A stretch of DNA of 7,909 nt from Desulfovibrio desulfuricans (GCA_003251995.1 QKDT01000019.1:1-7909); one strand, 5' to 3'. Numbered from the stretch's first letter, positions 1 through 6,711 are shown. Program-made: numbers and translations. Notes: generated from the letters alone by a model not told the origin.

Positions 1-6
1 AGGAGG
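1..6 (+). promoter_or_regulatory. Shine-Dalgarno of mobA
   Basis: AGGAGG stands at the very start of the window. It lies 4 nt before the ATG at 11 and 10 nt before a second in-frame ATG at 17. Neither spacing is ideal, so the sequence does not settle whether translation starts at 11 or 17; the difference is only two residues (MD). Confidence 0.65.
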
Positions 7-10
7 CACG

Positions 11-634
11 ATGGACATGGGGCGTGGGCGTGTGGCGGGCGTAGTTCTTGCGGGGGGGCTCTCTTCGCGTATGGGCTGCGACAAGGCTCTGCTGCGCGTT
101 TATGGCTCGACAAGCCCGGACTTGTTGGCGCGCACGCACGGCCTGCTGGCGGCATTGCTGCCGCAGTGCTGGGTATCCTGCCGCCTTGGGCTTCCTCGTG
201 CGGGCTATCAATGCCTCTTTGACGATAAAAACGACAGCGGTCCCATTGCGGGCGTGCTGGCTGCGCTTCGGGCTGCGCAGGCTCAGGGATTTTCGGCGGT
301 GCTGGCGCTCTCCTGCGATATGCCATTTATGGATGCACCCACCTTGCGCAAACTGCTGGCTGCGCGCCTGGCGGCCCCGGCAAATACCCTTGCCACCCTC
401 TATATTGATGCAGTCAGCGGCAGGCCAGAGGCCCTTTCCGCAGTGTATGAGACAGCGTCTCTGCCCTGGTTTGAAGATTCGGTTGCCTTCTACGGCGGCA
501 GACTCAACAACGTGGTACCGCTTGAACGGCAATGCCGCCTGCCTTATGACCTGAAAGAATCGCAGCCTTTTTTTAATATGAACCGCCCCGAAGATCTGCA
601 AAGGGCGCTGGATATTCTTGGCGCTTCCCAGTAG
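11..634 (+). CDS. mobA: Molybdenum cofactor guanylyltransferase MobA
   Basis: This cytoplasmic enzyme joins GMP from GTP to molybdopterin, giving the guanine dinucleotide cofactor that formate dehydrogenases need. The 207-residue product has the family signatures in order. The nucleotide-binding loop LAGGLSSRMGCDKA is at about residues 13-26. GPIAG, the family's second glycine-rich motif, follows at about 77-81. CDMP at 102-105 is the metal/phosphate-binding aspartate motif. The closing NMNRPEDL is at 189-196. The length is normal for MobA, and there is no fused MobB domain. The start at 11 follows AGGAGG closely; an ATG at 17 is equally possible. The next gene is 185 nt downstream on the same strand and encodes another molybdopterin-binding protein, so both fit a cofactor-supply role for the formate dehydrogenase that follows. 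The main alternative, the cytidylyltransferase MocA, is less likely given the bis-MGD enzyme next door. Confidence 0.93.
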   Translation: MDMGRGRVAGVVLAGGLSSRMGCDKALLRVYGSTSPDLLARTHGLLAALLPQCWVSCRLGLPRAGYQCLFDDKNDSGPIAGVLAALRAAQAQGFSAVLALSCDMPFMDAPTLRKLLAARLAAPANTLATLYIDAVSGRPEALSAVYETASLPWFEDSVAFYGGRLNNVVPLERQCRLPYDLKESQPFFNMNRPEDLQRALDILGASQ

Positions 635-648
635 TCTCTGAGTATAAG

Positions 649-663
649 TTCACGGTCTGTGAA
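649..663. promoter_or_regulatory. 15-bp dyad, possible operator
   Basis: TTCAC-GGTCT-GTGAA is a perfect 5-5-5 inverted repeat 14 nt after the mobA stop. A weak -10-like TATAAG lies directly before it (643-648), which would put the dyad over a start site, where a repressor would bind. In a competing arrangement TCACG (650-654) pairs with CGTGA (669-673), followed by five T (674-678), which could act as a weak terminator of mobA. The regulator is unknown. The dyad is seen in the sequence; its role is inferred. Confidence 0.35.
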
Positions 664-714
664 ATAATCGTGATTTTTATCTGATTACGGGTCTTCCGCC
701 TTACAAATTTGCTA

Positions 715-804
715 CCCGGAGCGGCTGCGCGTCCGCCTGGGAGAGCGGAGACAACGCGCGCGAACAATACTGCCGACGCTGATGGTCTTAGCCGTTCGGT
801 GCAG
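715..804 (+). promoter_or_regulatory. Structured 5' leader with competing hairpins
   Basis: CCCGG(A)GCGG at 715-724 pairs with CCGCCTGGG at 733-741, giving nine pairs including one G-U and one bulged A. TCCGC at 732-736 can instead pair with GCGGA at 745-749, so the two helices exclude each other. A third hairpin, CTGC/GCAG plus CGA/TCG with a 2-nt bulge (770-776 with 796-804), ends 6 nt before the GGAG ribosome-binding site at 811-814. Such an arrangement can control translation. A molybdenum-cofactor riboswitch is conceivable because both flanking genes handle that cofactor, but I could not match a known consensus. Confidence 0.35.
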
Positions 805-819
805 TGAGTTGGAGTAAAC

Positions 820-2520
820 ATGGATATTGGGGCTTATACTTTTAAAGAATTTCATCGTCTTGCAGAGAATTTTCATGGTTATGCTGCGCCCGGCCTGCTG
901 GTGGGCGGTTACATGGTTGAGCTTGCCAAGCGGCACCTGCCAGAGGGTACGCTGTTTGAAGCGGTGGTGGAGTCGGGCAAGTGTCTGCCTGACGCGGTGC
1001 AACTGCTTACCCTGTGCAGCATCGGCAACAACTGGATGAAGATTCATAATCTGGGCCGCTACGCCGTGTCGCTTTTTGACAAGTACACTGGCGAGGGCGT
1101 GCGCGTGAGCCTGGATCCGATAAAGATGGCAGCTTATCCCGAGCTCAAGGCCTGGTTCTTTAAGGAAAAGGCTAAAAAAGATCAGGATATCGACCTGCTT
1201 GAATCAGAGATCGAAGCCGCTGGCGACACCATCTGTAAGGTGGAGCCCATCACCGTCAAGCGGCGGTTTATGGGCCATAAGCACATGACGCGCATCCTTA
1301 GCTGCCCCGTGTGCGGCGAGGCTTACCCCGTTGAAGACGGCCCCGTGTGTCGCGGCTGTCAGGGCGAGGCCCCCTATGTGCTGGCGCGCCGCGAACTGAA
1401 GGAAGATTGCCGCGAGCTTGCCGCAGAGCGCCACAAGGCCGCATCTGGCGTGCGGGTTGTGCCTGTTGAGGAAGCCGTGGGCAAAACCGTGGCTCACGAC
1501 ATGACGCGTATCGATCCTGGTCAGTTCAAGGGGCCGGAATTCAAGGCCGGTCAGCGTATTTCTGTGGGTGATATCTGCCGCTTGCAGCAGATGGGCCGCT
1601 TCCACGTGGCGATTACGGACGATGACGCCGCCCAGACCGGCGGTCCGGCTTCCTCCAATGATCCTCAGGCTCAGGTACACGAAAATGAAGTGGCAGAAAT
1701 TTTTGCGCGCCGCATGGCTGGTGAGGGTATTACCTACGAACTGCCGCCCCATGAAGGCAAAATAGATTTTAAGGCAGAGCGCAACGGGCTTTTTTGCGTG
1801 GATGTGGAGCGTATGACCCGGTTCAATCTGGTGCCCGAGGTCATGGTGGCCTCCCGTCAGGATGCAACCTTGGTCAAGGCGGGCAACCCCCTTGGTGGTA
1901 CGCGGGCCATTCCGCTGTATATCACGCGCGAGCGGCTTGGACAGGCTCTGGAAGCGCTGGAGGGCGGGCCGTTGTTCCGCGTGCTGCCCTTGCGCAAGGC
2001 CAAGGTTGGCATACTTGTTACCGGCACCGAGGTCTTTCAGGGTATTATCGAAGACAAGTTCATCCCTGTCATAACCGCCAAGGTCACCATGCTCGACTGC
2101 TCCGTGGTGCGCACCGACATTGTGCCGGACGACAAGGCCATGATGCGGGCATCTGTTGCCGCCATGCGCGAAGCCGGGGCCGATCTGCTGATCACCACGG
2201 GTGGGCTTTCGGTTGACCCTGATGACGTAACGCGTCAGGCACTGGTGGAGGCGGGGCTTACCGATGTGCTGCACGGAGTGCCCGTGCTGCCCGGCACCAT
2301 GAGCCTCATGGGCCGCATACCCGGCCCGCAGGGCGATATGCAGGTGTTGGGCGTGCCCGCCTGCGCCCTGTATTTTAAAACCACCTTTCTTGATCTTGTG
2401 CTGCCGCGCATGCTGGCAGGCCGTGGCCTTACCCGCGCCGAGGCGGCCCGCATGGGTGAGGGCGCTTATTGTCTGGCGTGCCACACCTGCACCTATCCCA
2501 AGTGCTGGTTTGGTAAGTAA
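820..2520 (+). CDS. FmdE-like / MoeA-like molybdopterin-binding fusion protein
   Basis: The 566-residue protein has several recognisable parts. Residues ~8-135 resemble FmdE (PF02663, named from the formylmethanofuran dehydrogenase operon): FHGYAAPGLLVGGY at 18-31 and KCLPDAVQLLTLCSIGNN at 54-71. A zinc ribbon follows, with C162, C165, C177 and C180, as in some stand-alone FmdE proteins. Residues ~211-390 resemble the N-terminal part of MoeA-type proteins (PVEEAVGKTVAHDMTRI from 215). Residues ~395-540 form a molybdopterin-binding fold with TGTEV (401-405) and TTGGLSVDPDD (459-469). The tail carries C551, C554, C557 and C562. GGAG at 811-814 is 5 nt before the ATG, supporting the start. No signal peptide or membrane segment is seen, so it is cytoplasmic. 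Its position between mobA and fdhA suggests a late step in cofactor insertion or delivery, but the reaction is not known. The FmdE motif lacks its usual first cysteine (Ala at 23). Confidence 0.85.
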   Translation: MDIGAYTFKEFHRLAENFHGYAAPGLLVGGYMVELAKRHLPEGTLFEAVVESGKCLPDAVQLLTLCSIGNNWMKIHNLGRYAVSLFDKYTGEGVRVSLDPIKMAAYPELKAWFFKEKAKKDQDIDLLESEIEAAGDTICKVEPITVKRRFMGHKHMTRILSCPVCGEAYPVEDGPVCRGCQGEAPYVLARRELKEDCRELAAERHKAASGVRVVPVEEAVGKTVAHDMTRIDPGQFKGPEFKAGQRISVGDICRLQQMGRFHVAITDDDAAQTGGPASSNDPQAQVHENEVAEIFARRMAGEGITYELPPHEGKIDFKAERNGLFCVDVERMTRFNLVPEVMVASRQDATLVKAGNPLGGTRAIPLYITRERLGQALEALEGGPLFRVLPLRKAKVGILVTGTEVFQGIIEDKFIPVITAKVTMLDCSVVRTDIVPDDKAMMRASVAAMREAGADLLITTGGLSVDPDDVTRQALVEAGLTDVLHGVPVLPGTMSLMGRIPGPQGDMQVLGVPACALYFKTTFLDLVLPRMLAGRGLTRAEAARMGEGAYCLACHTCTYPKCWFGK

Positions 2521-2559
2521 ATACACGCATTGTGCGTAAATACGCACCGCGAAGTTTGC

Positions 2560-2591
2560 AAAGGCCCTGAAATTTTCGGGGCCTTTTTTTT
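2560..2591 (+). terminator. Rho-independent terminator after the FmdE/MoeA-like gene
   Basis: AAAGGCCC (2560-2567) pairs with GGGCCTTT (2579-2586). The stem is extended by a T-G pair and G-C, with an A/T-rich loop, and eight T follow at 2584-2591. It lies 40 nt after the stop codon at 2520. It separates the mobA/FmdE-MoeA unit from the fdh unit, implying that fdhA has its own promoter. Confidence 0.9.
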
Positions 2592-2700
2592 GTATGCAAT
2601 AGAGTTTCTGGTATCAGGAATTGGGAGTAATTTTGAAGAAAAAAGTGTAATGATTTCAATGTGGGCTTGGGCGGAAATTTGAGTAAATTCATGCTGTTTG

Positions 2701-2715
2701 TGTAGGCAGTCTACA
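2701..2715. repeat. 15-bp inverted repeat, possible operator
   Basis: TGTAG-GCAGT-CTACA is a perfect 5-5-5 dyad about 235 nt upstream of fdhA and ahead of both candidate promoters. It has the same geometry as the dyad at 649-663 but different half-sites. It could be an activator site or chance. Confidence 0.3.
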
Positions 2716-2815
2716 ACGTATTTCTGTTACATTACGCTGAAATCGCAAACAAAGTTCTTCTATTGGGAAAAAGCTCACAATCAAAGCCTTTTTCCATTAA
2801 AAAATAGTAAGTATC

Positions 2816-2844
2816 TTGCGATATCACGTTTTTTCAACTATGGT
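2816..2844 (+). promoter_or_regulatory. Candidate upstream sigma70 promoter for fdhA
   Basis: TTGCGA (2816-2821), a 17-nt spacer and TATGGT (2839-2844) each match the -35 and -10 consensus at four of six positions. It is a weaker candidate than the one at 2870-2898. Confidence 0.3.
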
Positions 2845-2869
2845 GAACACAAATCTCCATCTTTGTTAA

Positions 2870-2898
2870 TTGACGTCGCGCAGAGGCGTCCATATCAA
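2870..2898 (+). promoter_or_regulatory. Candidate proximal sigma70 promoter for fdhA
   Basis: TTGACG (2870-2875) matches the -35 consensus at five of six positions. TATCAA (2893-2898) follows after an optimal 17-nt spacer and matches the -10 at four of six. Transcription would start near 2905, giving a leader of about 44 nt before the fdhA start codon. Confidence 0.45.
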
Positions 2899-2948
2899 CG
2901 CAGGCTTCTGCCCTGTGTTGCGTGTAGGCCTAAAAAAGGAGTGTCATC

Positions 2949-5900
2949 ATGAAAAGCACCCGGAGGAGTTTCCTCAAGGGCGTCGGTGCAGGAGTTCTCT
3001 GCCTCACATTGGGGCAGTTGGGCTTCGACCTGGGCGAGGCCCAGGCTTACGCCGTTAAACTCAAAATAGAAGGCGCCAAGGAAGTCATCAGCGTCTGCCC
3101 CTTCTGTTCGGTATGCTGTCAGGTCATCGCCTATGTGCGTGACGGCAAGCTGGTTTCCACAGAAGGCGACCCGGACTTTCCCGTAAACGAGGGCGCATTG
3201 TGCGCCAAGGGCGCGTCTTTGTTTACCATGTATACCAATGACCATCGCCTGAAAAAGCCGCTTTACCGCGCGCCCAACAGCGACCAGTGGGTAGAAAAAG
3301 ACTGGGAATGGACACTGGATCAGATTGCCCGTCGCGTTAAAGATGCCCGCGACAAGGACTTTGTTCTCAAAAATGCCAAGGGGCAGACGGTTAACCGCTT
3401 TGATTCCATCTTCTGGATGGGAACCTCACACGCCTCTAACGAAGAATGCGCAGTCATACATCAAGCAATGCGCGGCCTGGGTGTTGTCTATATGGACCAC
3501 CAGGCACGGGTCTGACACAGCCCCACTGTTGCGGCTCTGGCAGAGTCGTTCGGACGCGGTGCTATGACGAACCACTGGATTGATATCAAGAATAGCAATG
3601 CAGTGCTTATTATCGGCAGCAATGCCGCAGAACATCATCCTGTCGCCTTTAAGTGGATTATGCGGGCCAAGGACAACGGCGCCGTGCTTATGCACGTTGA
3701 CCCCAAGTTCTCGCGCACATCCGCAAGATGCGACTTCCACGTGCCGTTGCGCTCGGGTACGGATATTCCCTTCCTGGGTGGCATGGTTCACTACATCCTT
3801 GAAAACAAGCTGTACCATAAGGATTACGTTGAAAAGTACACCAATGCCGCCTTTGTGATCGGCAAGGATTTTGCTTTCAACGATGGCCTTTTCAGCGGTT
3901 ATGACCCTGTCACGCGCAAATATGACAAAAAGTCGTGGGCGCTGGAGACAGGGCCTGACGGCGCGCCTGTCATTGATCCCACCTTCCAGAATGAACGCTG
4001 CGTCATCAATATGATGCGCAATCACTATTCCCGCTACACGCTCAAAAACGTCTCTGACGTAACCGGCGTTACGCAGGAAAATCTGCTCAAGGTTTACAAG
4101 GCCTTTTGCGCCACCGGCACACCGGACAAGGCCGGCACCATCCTGTACGCTCTGGGCTGGACGCAACACACGGTTGGCGTGCAGAACATCCGCACATCCA
4201 CGCTTATCCAGCTCTTGCTGGGCAACATAGGCGTGGCTGGCGGCGGCATCAACGCCCTGCGCGGCGAGCCCAATGTGCAGGGTTCCACCGACCATGCCAT
4301 CCTGTACCACATCATGCCCGGCTACAACGCCATCCCGCGTGCGCCGTGGCAGACCCTGACCGATTACAACAAGGCCAATACGCCTGTCACCAAGCTGCCA
4401 AACAGCGCCAACTGGTGGAGCAACCGGCCCAAGTATGTTGTCAGTCAGCTCAAGGGGTGGTTTGGTGATGAGGCCACGCCAGAAAACGAGTTCTGCTACA
4501 GCCTGCTGCCCAAGCTGGAACCCGGTGAAGACTGCTCGTACATGTTTGCCATGGATAAACTTTATCAGGGCAAAATGCGCGGCGGCTTCATTTTTGGCGT
4601 TAACCCCATGAACAGCTTCCCCAACACCAACAAGATGCGCGCCGCCCTGGACAAGCTGGACTGGATGGTGTGCTCTGAACTGCACAATTCGGAAACCACA
4701 GACAACTGGAAGCGCCCCGGTGTAGACCCCAAGGCCTGCAAGACCGAAGTGTTTCTGTTGCCCTCGGCACACCGTATTGAAAAAGAAGGTACCATCAGTA
4801 ACAGCGGACGCTGGTTGCAGTGGTTCGACATGGGCGTAACGCCCGGTGGCGAGGCACGGCATTTTGCTGACATTCTGGTACCCCTGTTCAACAAAATCCG
4901 CGGATTGTACAAGACTGAAGGCGGCGTGCTGCCCGATCCCATCCTCAAGATGAACTGGACGGACAAGTACGACGCTGCGGAGTGGACACGCCGTATCAAC
5001 GGTTTGTTCTGGGCCGACAGCAAGGTGGGCGACAAGCAGTACAAGCGTGGTCAGCTTGTACCTACCTTTGGCGCGCTTAAGGACGATGGCTCCACTTCTT
5101 CGCTCAACTGGCTCTACACAGGTAGCTGGACAGAAGAAGAAGGCAACAAGTCCAAACGTCGCAACACCAGCCAAACGCCCATGCAGGCCAACATTGGCCT
5201 GTTCCCCAACTGGTCGTGGTGCTGGCCTGTGAACCGCCGCATTCTGTACAACCGCGCTTCGGTGGATGTAAACGGCAAACCGTGGAATCCCAAGAAAGCC
5301 GTTATCGAATGGGACGGCACCAAGTGGGTGGGCGACGTGCCCGATGGCCCCTGGCCGCCCATGGCTGACAAGGAAAAAGGCAAGCTGCCCTTTATCATGA
5401 TAAAGGACGGTCATGCCCAGTTCTTTGGCTCTGGCCCCGCCGATGGTCCGTTCCCCGAACACTACGAACCAGCGGAAACGCCCCTGGTGAGTCATCCCTT
5501 CTCCAAGCAGTTGAGCAGCCCGGTGTACAAGTTCCATACCTCAGATATGGACAAGATTGCCGCACCGGCTGACCCCAACTACCCCTACGTGCTGACGACC
5601 TACAGCCTCACCGAACACTGGTGCGGCGGCGGCGAAACGCGCAATGTGCCCAACCTTCTGGAAACCGAGCCGCAGCTCTATGTGGAAATGAGCCCCGAGC
5701 TGGCTAAGGAAAAGGGCATCAAAAACGGCGACGGCGTCGTTCTTGAAAGCATTCGTGGTACCTGCGAGGCCATCGCCATGGTGACGGTGCGCATTCGTCC
5801 CTTCACTGTTATGGGCAAGACAGTCCACCTTGTGGGCATGCCCTTTGCCTTTGGCTGGACAACGCCCAAGTGCGGCGACTCCACCAACAGGTTGACCGTT

Positions 5901-5990
5901 GCGGCGTTTGATCCCAACACCACCATTCCTGAATCCAAGGCCTGCTGCGTTAATCTGCGTAAGGCCGACAAGCTGACCGAAATAGGCTAA
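2949..5990 (+). CDS. fdhA: Formate dehydrogenase catalytic subunit FdhA, selenocysteine-containing, Tat-exported
   Basis: This subunit interconverts formate and CO2 at a Mo or W bis-MGD centre. The frame runs unbroken from 2949 to 5990 if the TGA at 3513-3515 is read as selenocysteine, giving 1,013 residues, close to E. coli FdnG (1,015). AGGAG at 2937-2941 is 7 nt before the ATG. Residues 1-33 form a Tat signal: TRRSFLKG at 4-11, a hydrophobic stretch and likely cleavage after AQA. C50, C53, C57 and C85 bind a [4Fe-4S] cluster, and K87 is the usual bridging lysine. Sec189 and H190 are the catalytic pair, followed by SPTVAALAESFGRGAMTNHW. R438 (LRGEPNVQGSTD) fits the active-site arginine, keeping the same 3-residue offset from D. 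vulgaris FdhA numbering as Sec. The last ~130 residues form the dinucleotide-binding domain. The enzyme should be periplasmic. Mo versus W cannot be told from sequence. Confidence 0.95.
3513..3515 (+). other. Selenocysteine (UGA) codon, residue 189 of FdhA
   Basis: This TGA lies in the fdhA frame between DHQARV and HSPTVAAL, exactly where formate dehydrogenases carry catalytic Sec or Cys followed by His. The downstream reading continues in the same frame with no further stop for more than 800 codons. Decoding requires SelA, SelB and tRNA-Sec elsewhere in the genome. Confidence 0.96.
3516..3543 (+). promoter_or_regulatory. SECIS-like element in fdhA mRNA
   Basis: Directly after the UGA, CUG (3526-3528) pairs with CAG (3541-3543), then U3529 with G3540 and C3532 with G3539, around the apical loop GGCUCU (3533-3538). 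Counted from the UGA, the layout overlays the E. coli fdhF SECIS, including the bulge-region UU at positions 17-18 and the loop at 21-26. In E. coli the loop reads AGGUCU and G23-U24 is recognised by SelB; here position 23 is C (3535). Confidence 0.8.
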
Positions 5991-5995
5991 CGATT

Positions 5996-6024
5996 CGGGC
6001 GCACTCCTTGCTGGAGTGCGCCCG
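5996..6024 (+). other. Perfect 12-bp hairpin between fdhA and fdhB
   Basis: CGGGCGCACTCC (5996-6007) and GGAGTGCGCCCG (6013-6024) are perfect complements around the 5-nt loop TTGCT. The hairpin starts 6 nt after the fdhA stop and ends 2 nt before the fdhB ribosome-binding site. No T-run follows, so it is not an ordinary terminator. It more likely stabilises the fdhA message or tunes the ratio of the two subunits. Confidence 0.75.
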
Positions 6025-6026
6025 TC

Positions 6027-6032
6027 AAGGAG
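6027..6032 (+). promoter_or_regulatory. Shine-Dalgarno that fixes the fdhB start
   Basis: AAGGAG is followed by a 7-nt spacer and the ATG at 6040, which begins MPKTFLIDTTRC, the normal start of this family. An in-frame GTG at 6016 lies inside the hairpin and has no ribosome-binding site, so it is not the start. Confidence 0.85.
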
Positions 6033-6039
6033 CATTGCT

Positions 6040-6699
6040 ATGCCGAAGACTTTTTTGATCGACACCACTCGGTGTACGGCATGCCGGGGCTGCCAGTTGG
6101 CCTGTAAGGAATGGCATGACCTGCCCGCCAATGAAACCAAGCAGCGCGGCACACACCAGAATCCGCCGGATCTGAACCCCAATAACCTTAAAATTGTTCG
6201 CTTTCGCGAGCGCATGAAGCCCGATGGCACCGTTGTGTGGAATTTCTTTCCCGACCAGTGCCGCCATTGCCTTACGCCCATCTGCAAAGATGTGGCGGAC
6301 ATGGCTGTGCCTGGGGCCATCATCAAGGACGCTAAAACTGGTATGGTTCTCGCCACGGAAAAAAGCGCCCAGTTGAGCCCGGAAGATGCACAGGCTGTTA
6401 TCAACGCCTGCCCCTACAATATCCCCCGGCTGGACCCCAAGACCAAACGGCTGACCAAGTGCGACATGTGCATTGACCGCGTTACGGCGGGCATGCTGCC
6501 CATCTGCGTCAAAACGTGTCCCACGGGCACCATGGCCTTTGGCGAAAGAGAAGAAATTCTGCCCATGGCTCAAAAGCGCCTTGAAATTGTCAAAAAAACC
6601 TTCCCCAAGGCTTTTCTGGCAGACGTCAAGGATGTGAGCGTCATCTACCTGTTGGCAGAAGAAAAAGAACATTATTACGAATACGCGGCCTTCATGTAA
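6040..6699 (+). CDS. fdhB: Formate dehydrogenase iron-sulfur subunit FdhB
   Basis: This 219-residue ferredoxin-like electron-transfer subunit passes electrons between FdhA and an outside carrier. Twelve cysteines fit three [4Fe-4S] clusters: C12, C15, C18 and C22; C74, C77, C82 and C124; C141, C144, C156 and C160. As is usual in such folds, the first and last groups would exchange their final cysteines. Together with FdhA the dimer would have four clusters. There is no signal peptide, so FdhB should be exported folded with FdhA through Tat. There is no C-terminal membrane helix, unlike E. coli FdnH, so the enzyme is predicted to be soluble in the periplasm, as in Desulfovibrio FdhAB. The gap to fdhA is 49 nt with no terminator, so the two are most likely co-transcribed. 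The gene ends just before the long hairpin at 6712-6745. Confidence 0.93.
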   Translation: MPKTFLIDTTRCTACRGCQLACKEWHDLPANETKQRGTHQNPPDLNPNNLKIVRFRERMKPDGTVVWNFFPDQCRHCLTPICKDVADMAVPGAIIKDAKTGMVLATEKSAQLSPEDAQAVINACPYNIPRLDPKTKRLTKCDMCIDRVTAGMLPICVKTCPTGTMAFGEREEILPMAQKRLEIVKKTFPKAFLADVKDVSVIYLLAEEKEHYYEYAAFM

Positions 6700-6711
6700 G
6701 GCCTTATCCCC

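Larger units (their letters stand above)
2521..2948. other. 428-nt intergenic region with terminator and fdhA promoter region
   Basis: The gap is clearly richer in A+T than the genes on either side and has no convincing ORF on either strand. It holds a short interleaved repeat (2525-2547), an intrinsic terminator (2560-2591), a 15-bp dyad (2701-2715), two candidate sigma70 promoters (2816-2844 and 2870-2898) and the fdhA ribosome-binding site (2937-2941). GATTTCA at 2652-2658 recurs inverted as TGAAATC at 2738-2744. Each copy adjoins a GTAATG-like sequence, a possible pair of protein-binding sites. No clear sigma54 -24/-12 element was seen. Confidence 0.7.

Noticed and set aside
1204..2547. 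447-codon open frame on the - strand
   Set aside because: It is antisense to the FmdE/MoeA-like gene, is low-complexity His/Gly/Ala-rich and has no motif.
2592..2948. Sigma54 (-24/-12) promoter upstream of fdhA
   Set aside because: No GG-N10-GC element with acceptable flanks was found; sigma70-like boxes fit better.
2698..2952. 84-codon + strand frame upstream of fdhA
   Set aside because: It runs through AT-rich promoter sequence into the fdhA start, has no ribosome-binding site and looks non-protein-like.
3426..5537. 703-codon open frame on the - strand
   Set aside because: It lies wholly antisense to fdhA, has no recognisable domain, and is the usual shadow of a GC-rich gene.
2949..5990. 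Two separate genes, or a pseudogene broken by the TGA at 3513
   Set aside because: The sequence on both sides is in the same frame, family motifs run straight across it, and the TGA sits at the catalytic Sec position with a SECIS-like hairpin downstream. The ATG at 3564 has no convincing ribosome-binding site.
6016..6039. GTG at 6016 as the fdhB start
   Set aside because: It lies within the 3' arm of the 5996-6024 hairpin and has no ribosome-binding site; the ATG at 6040 has AAGGAG at good spacing and begins at the family's normal N-terminus.
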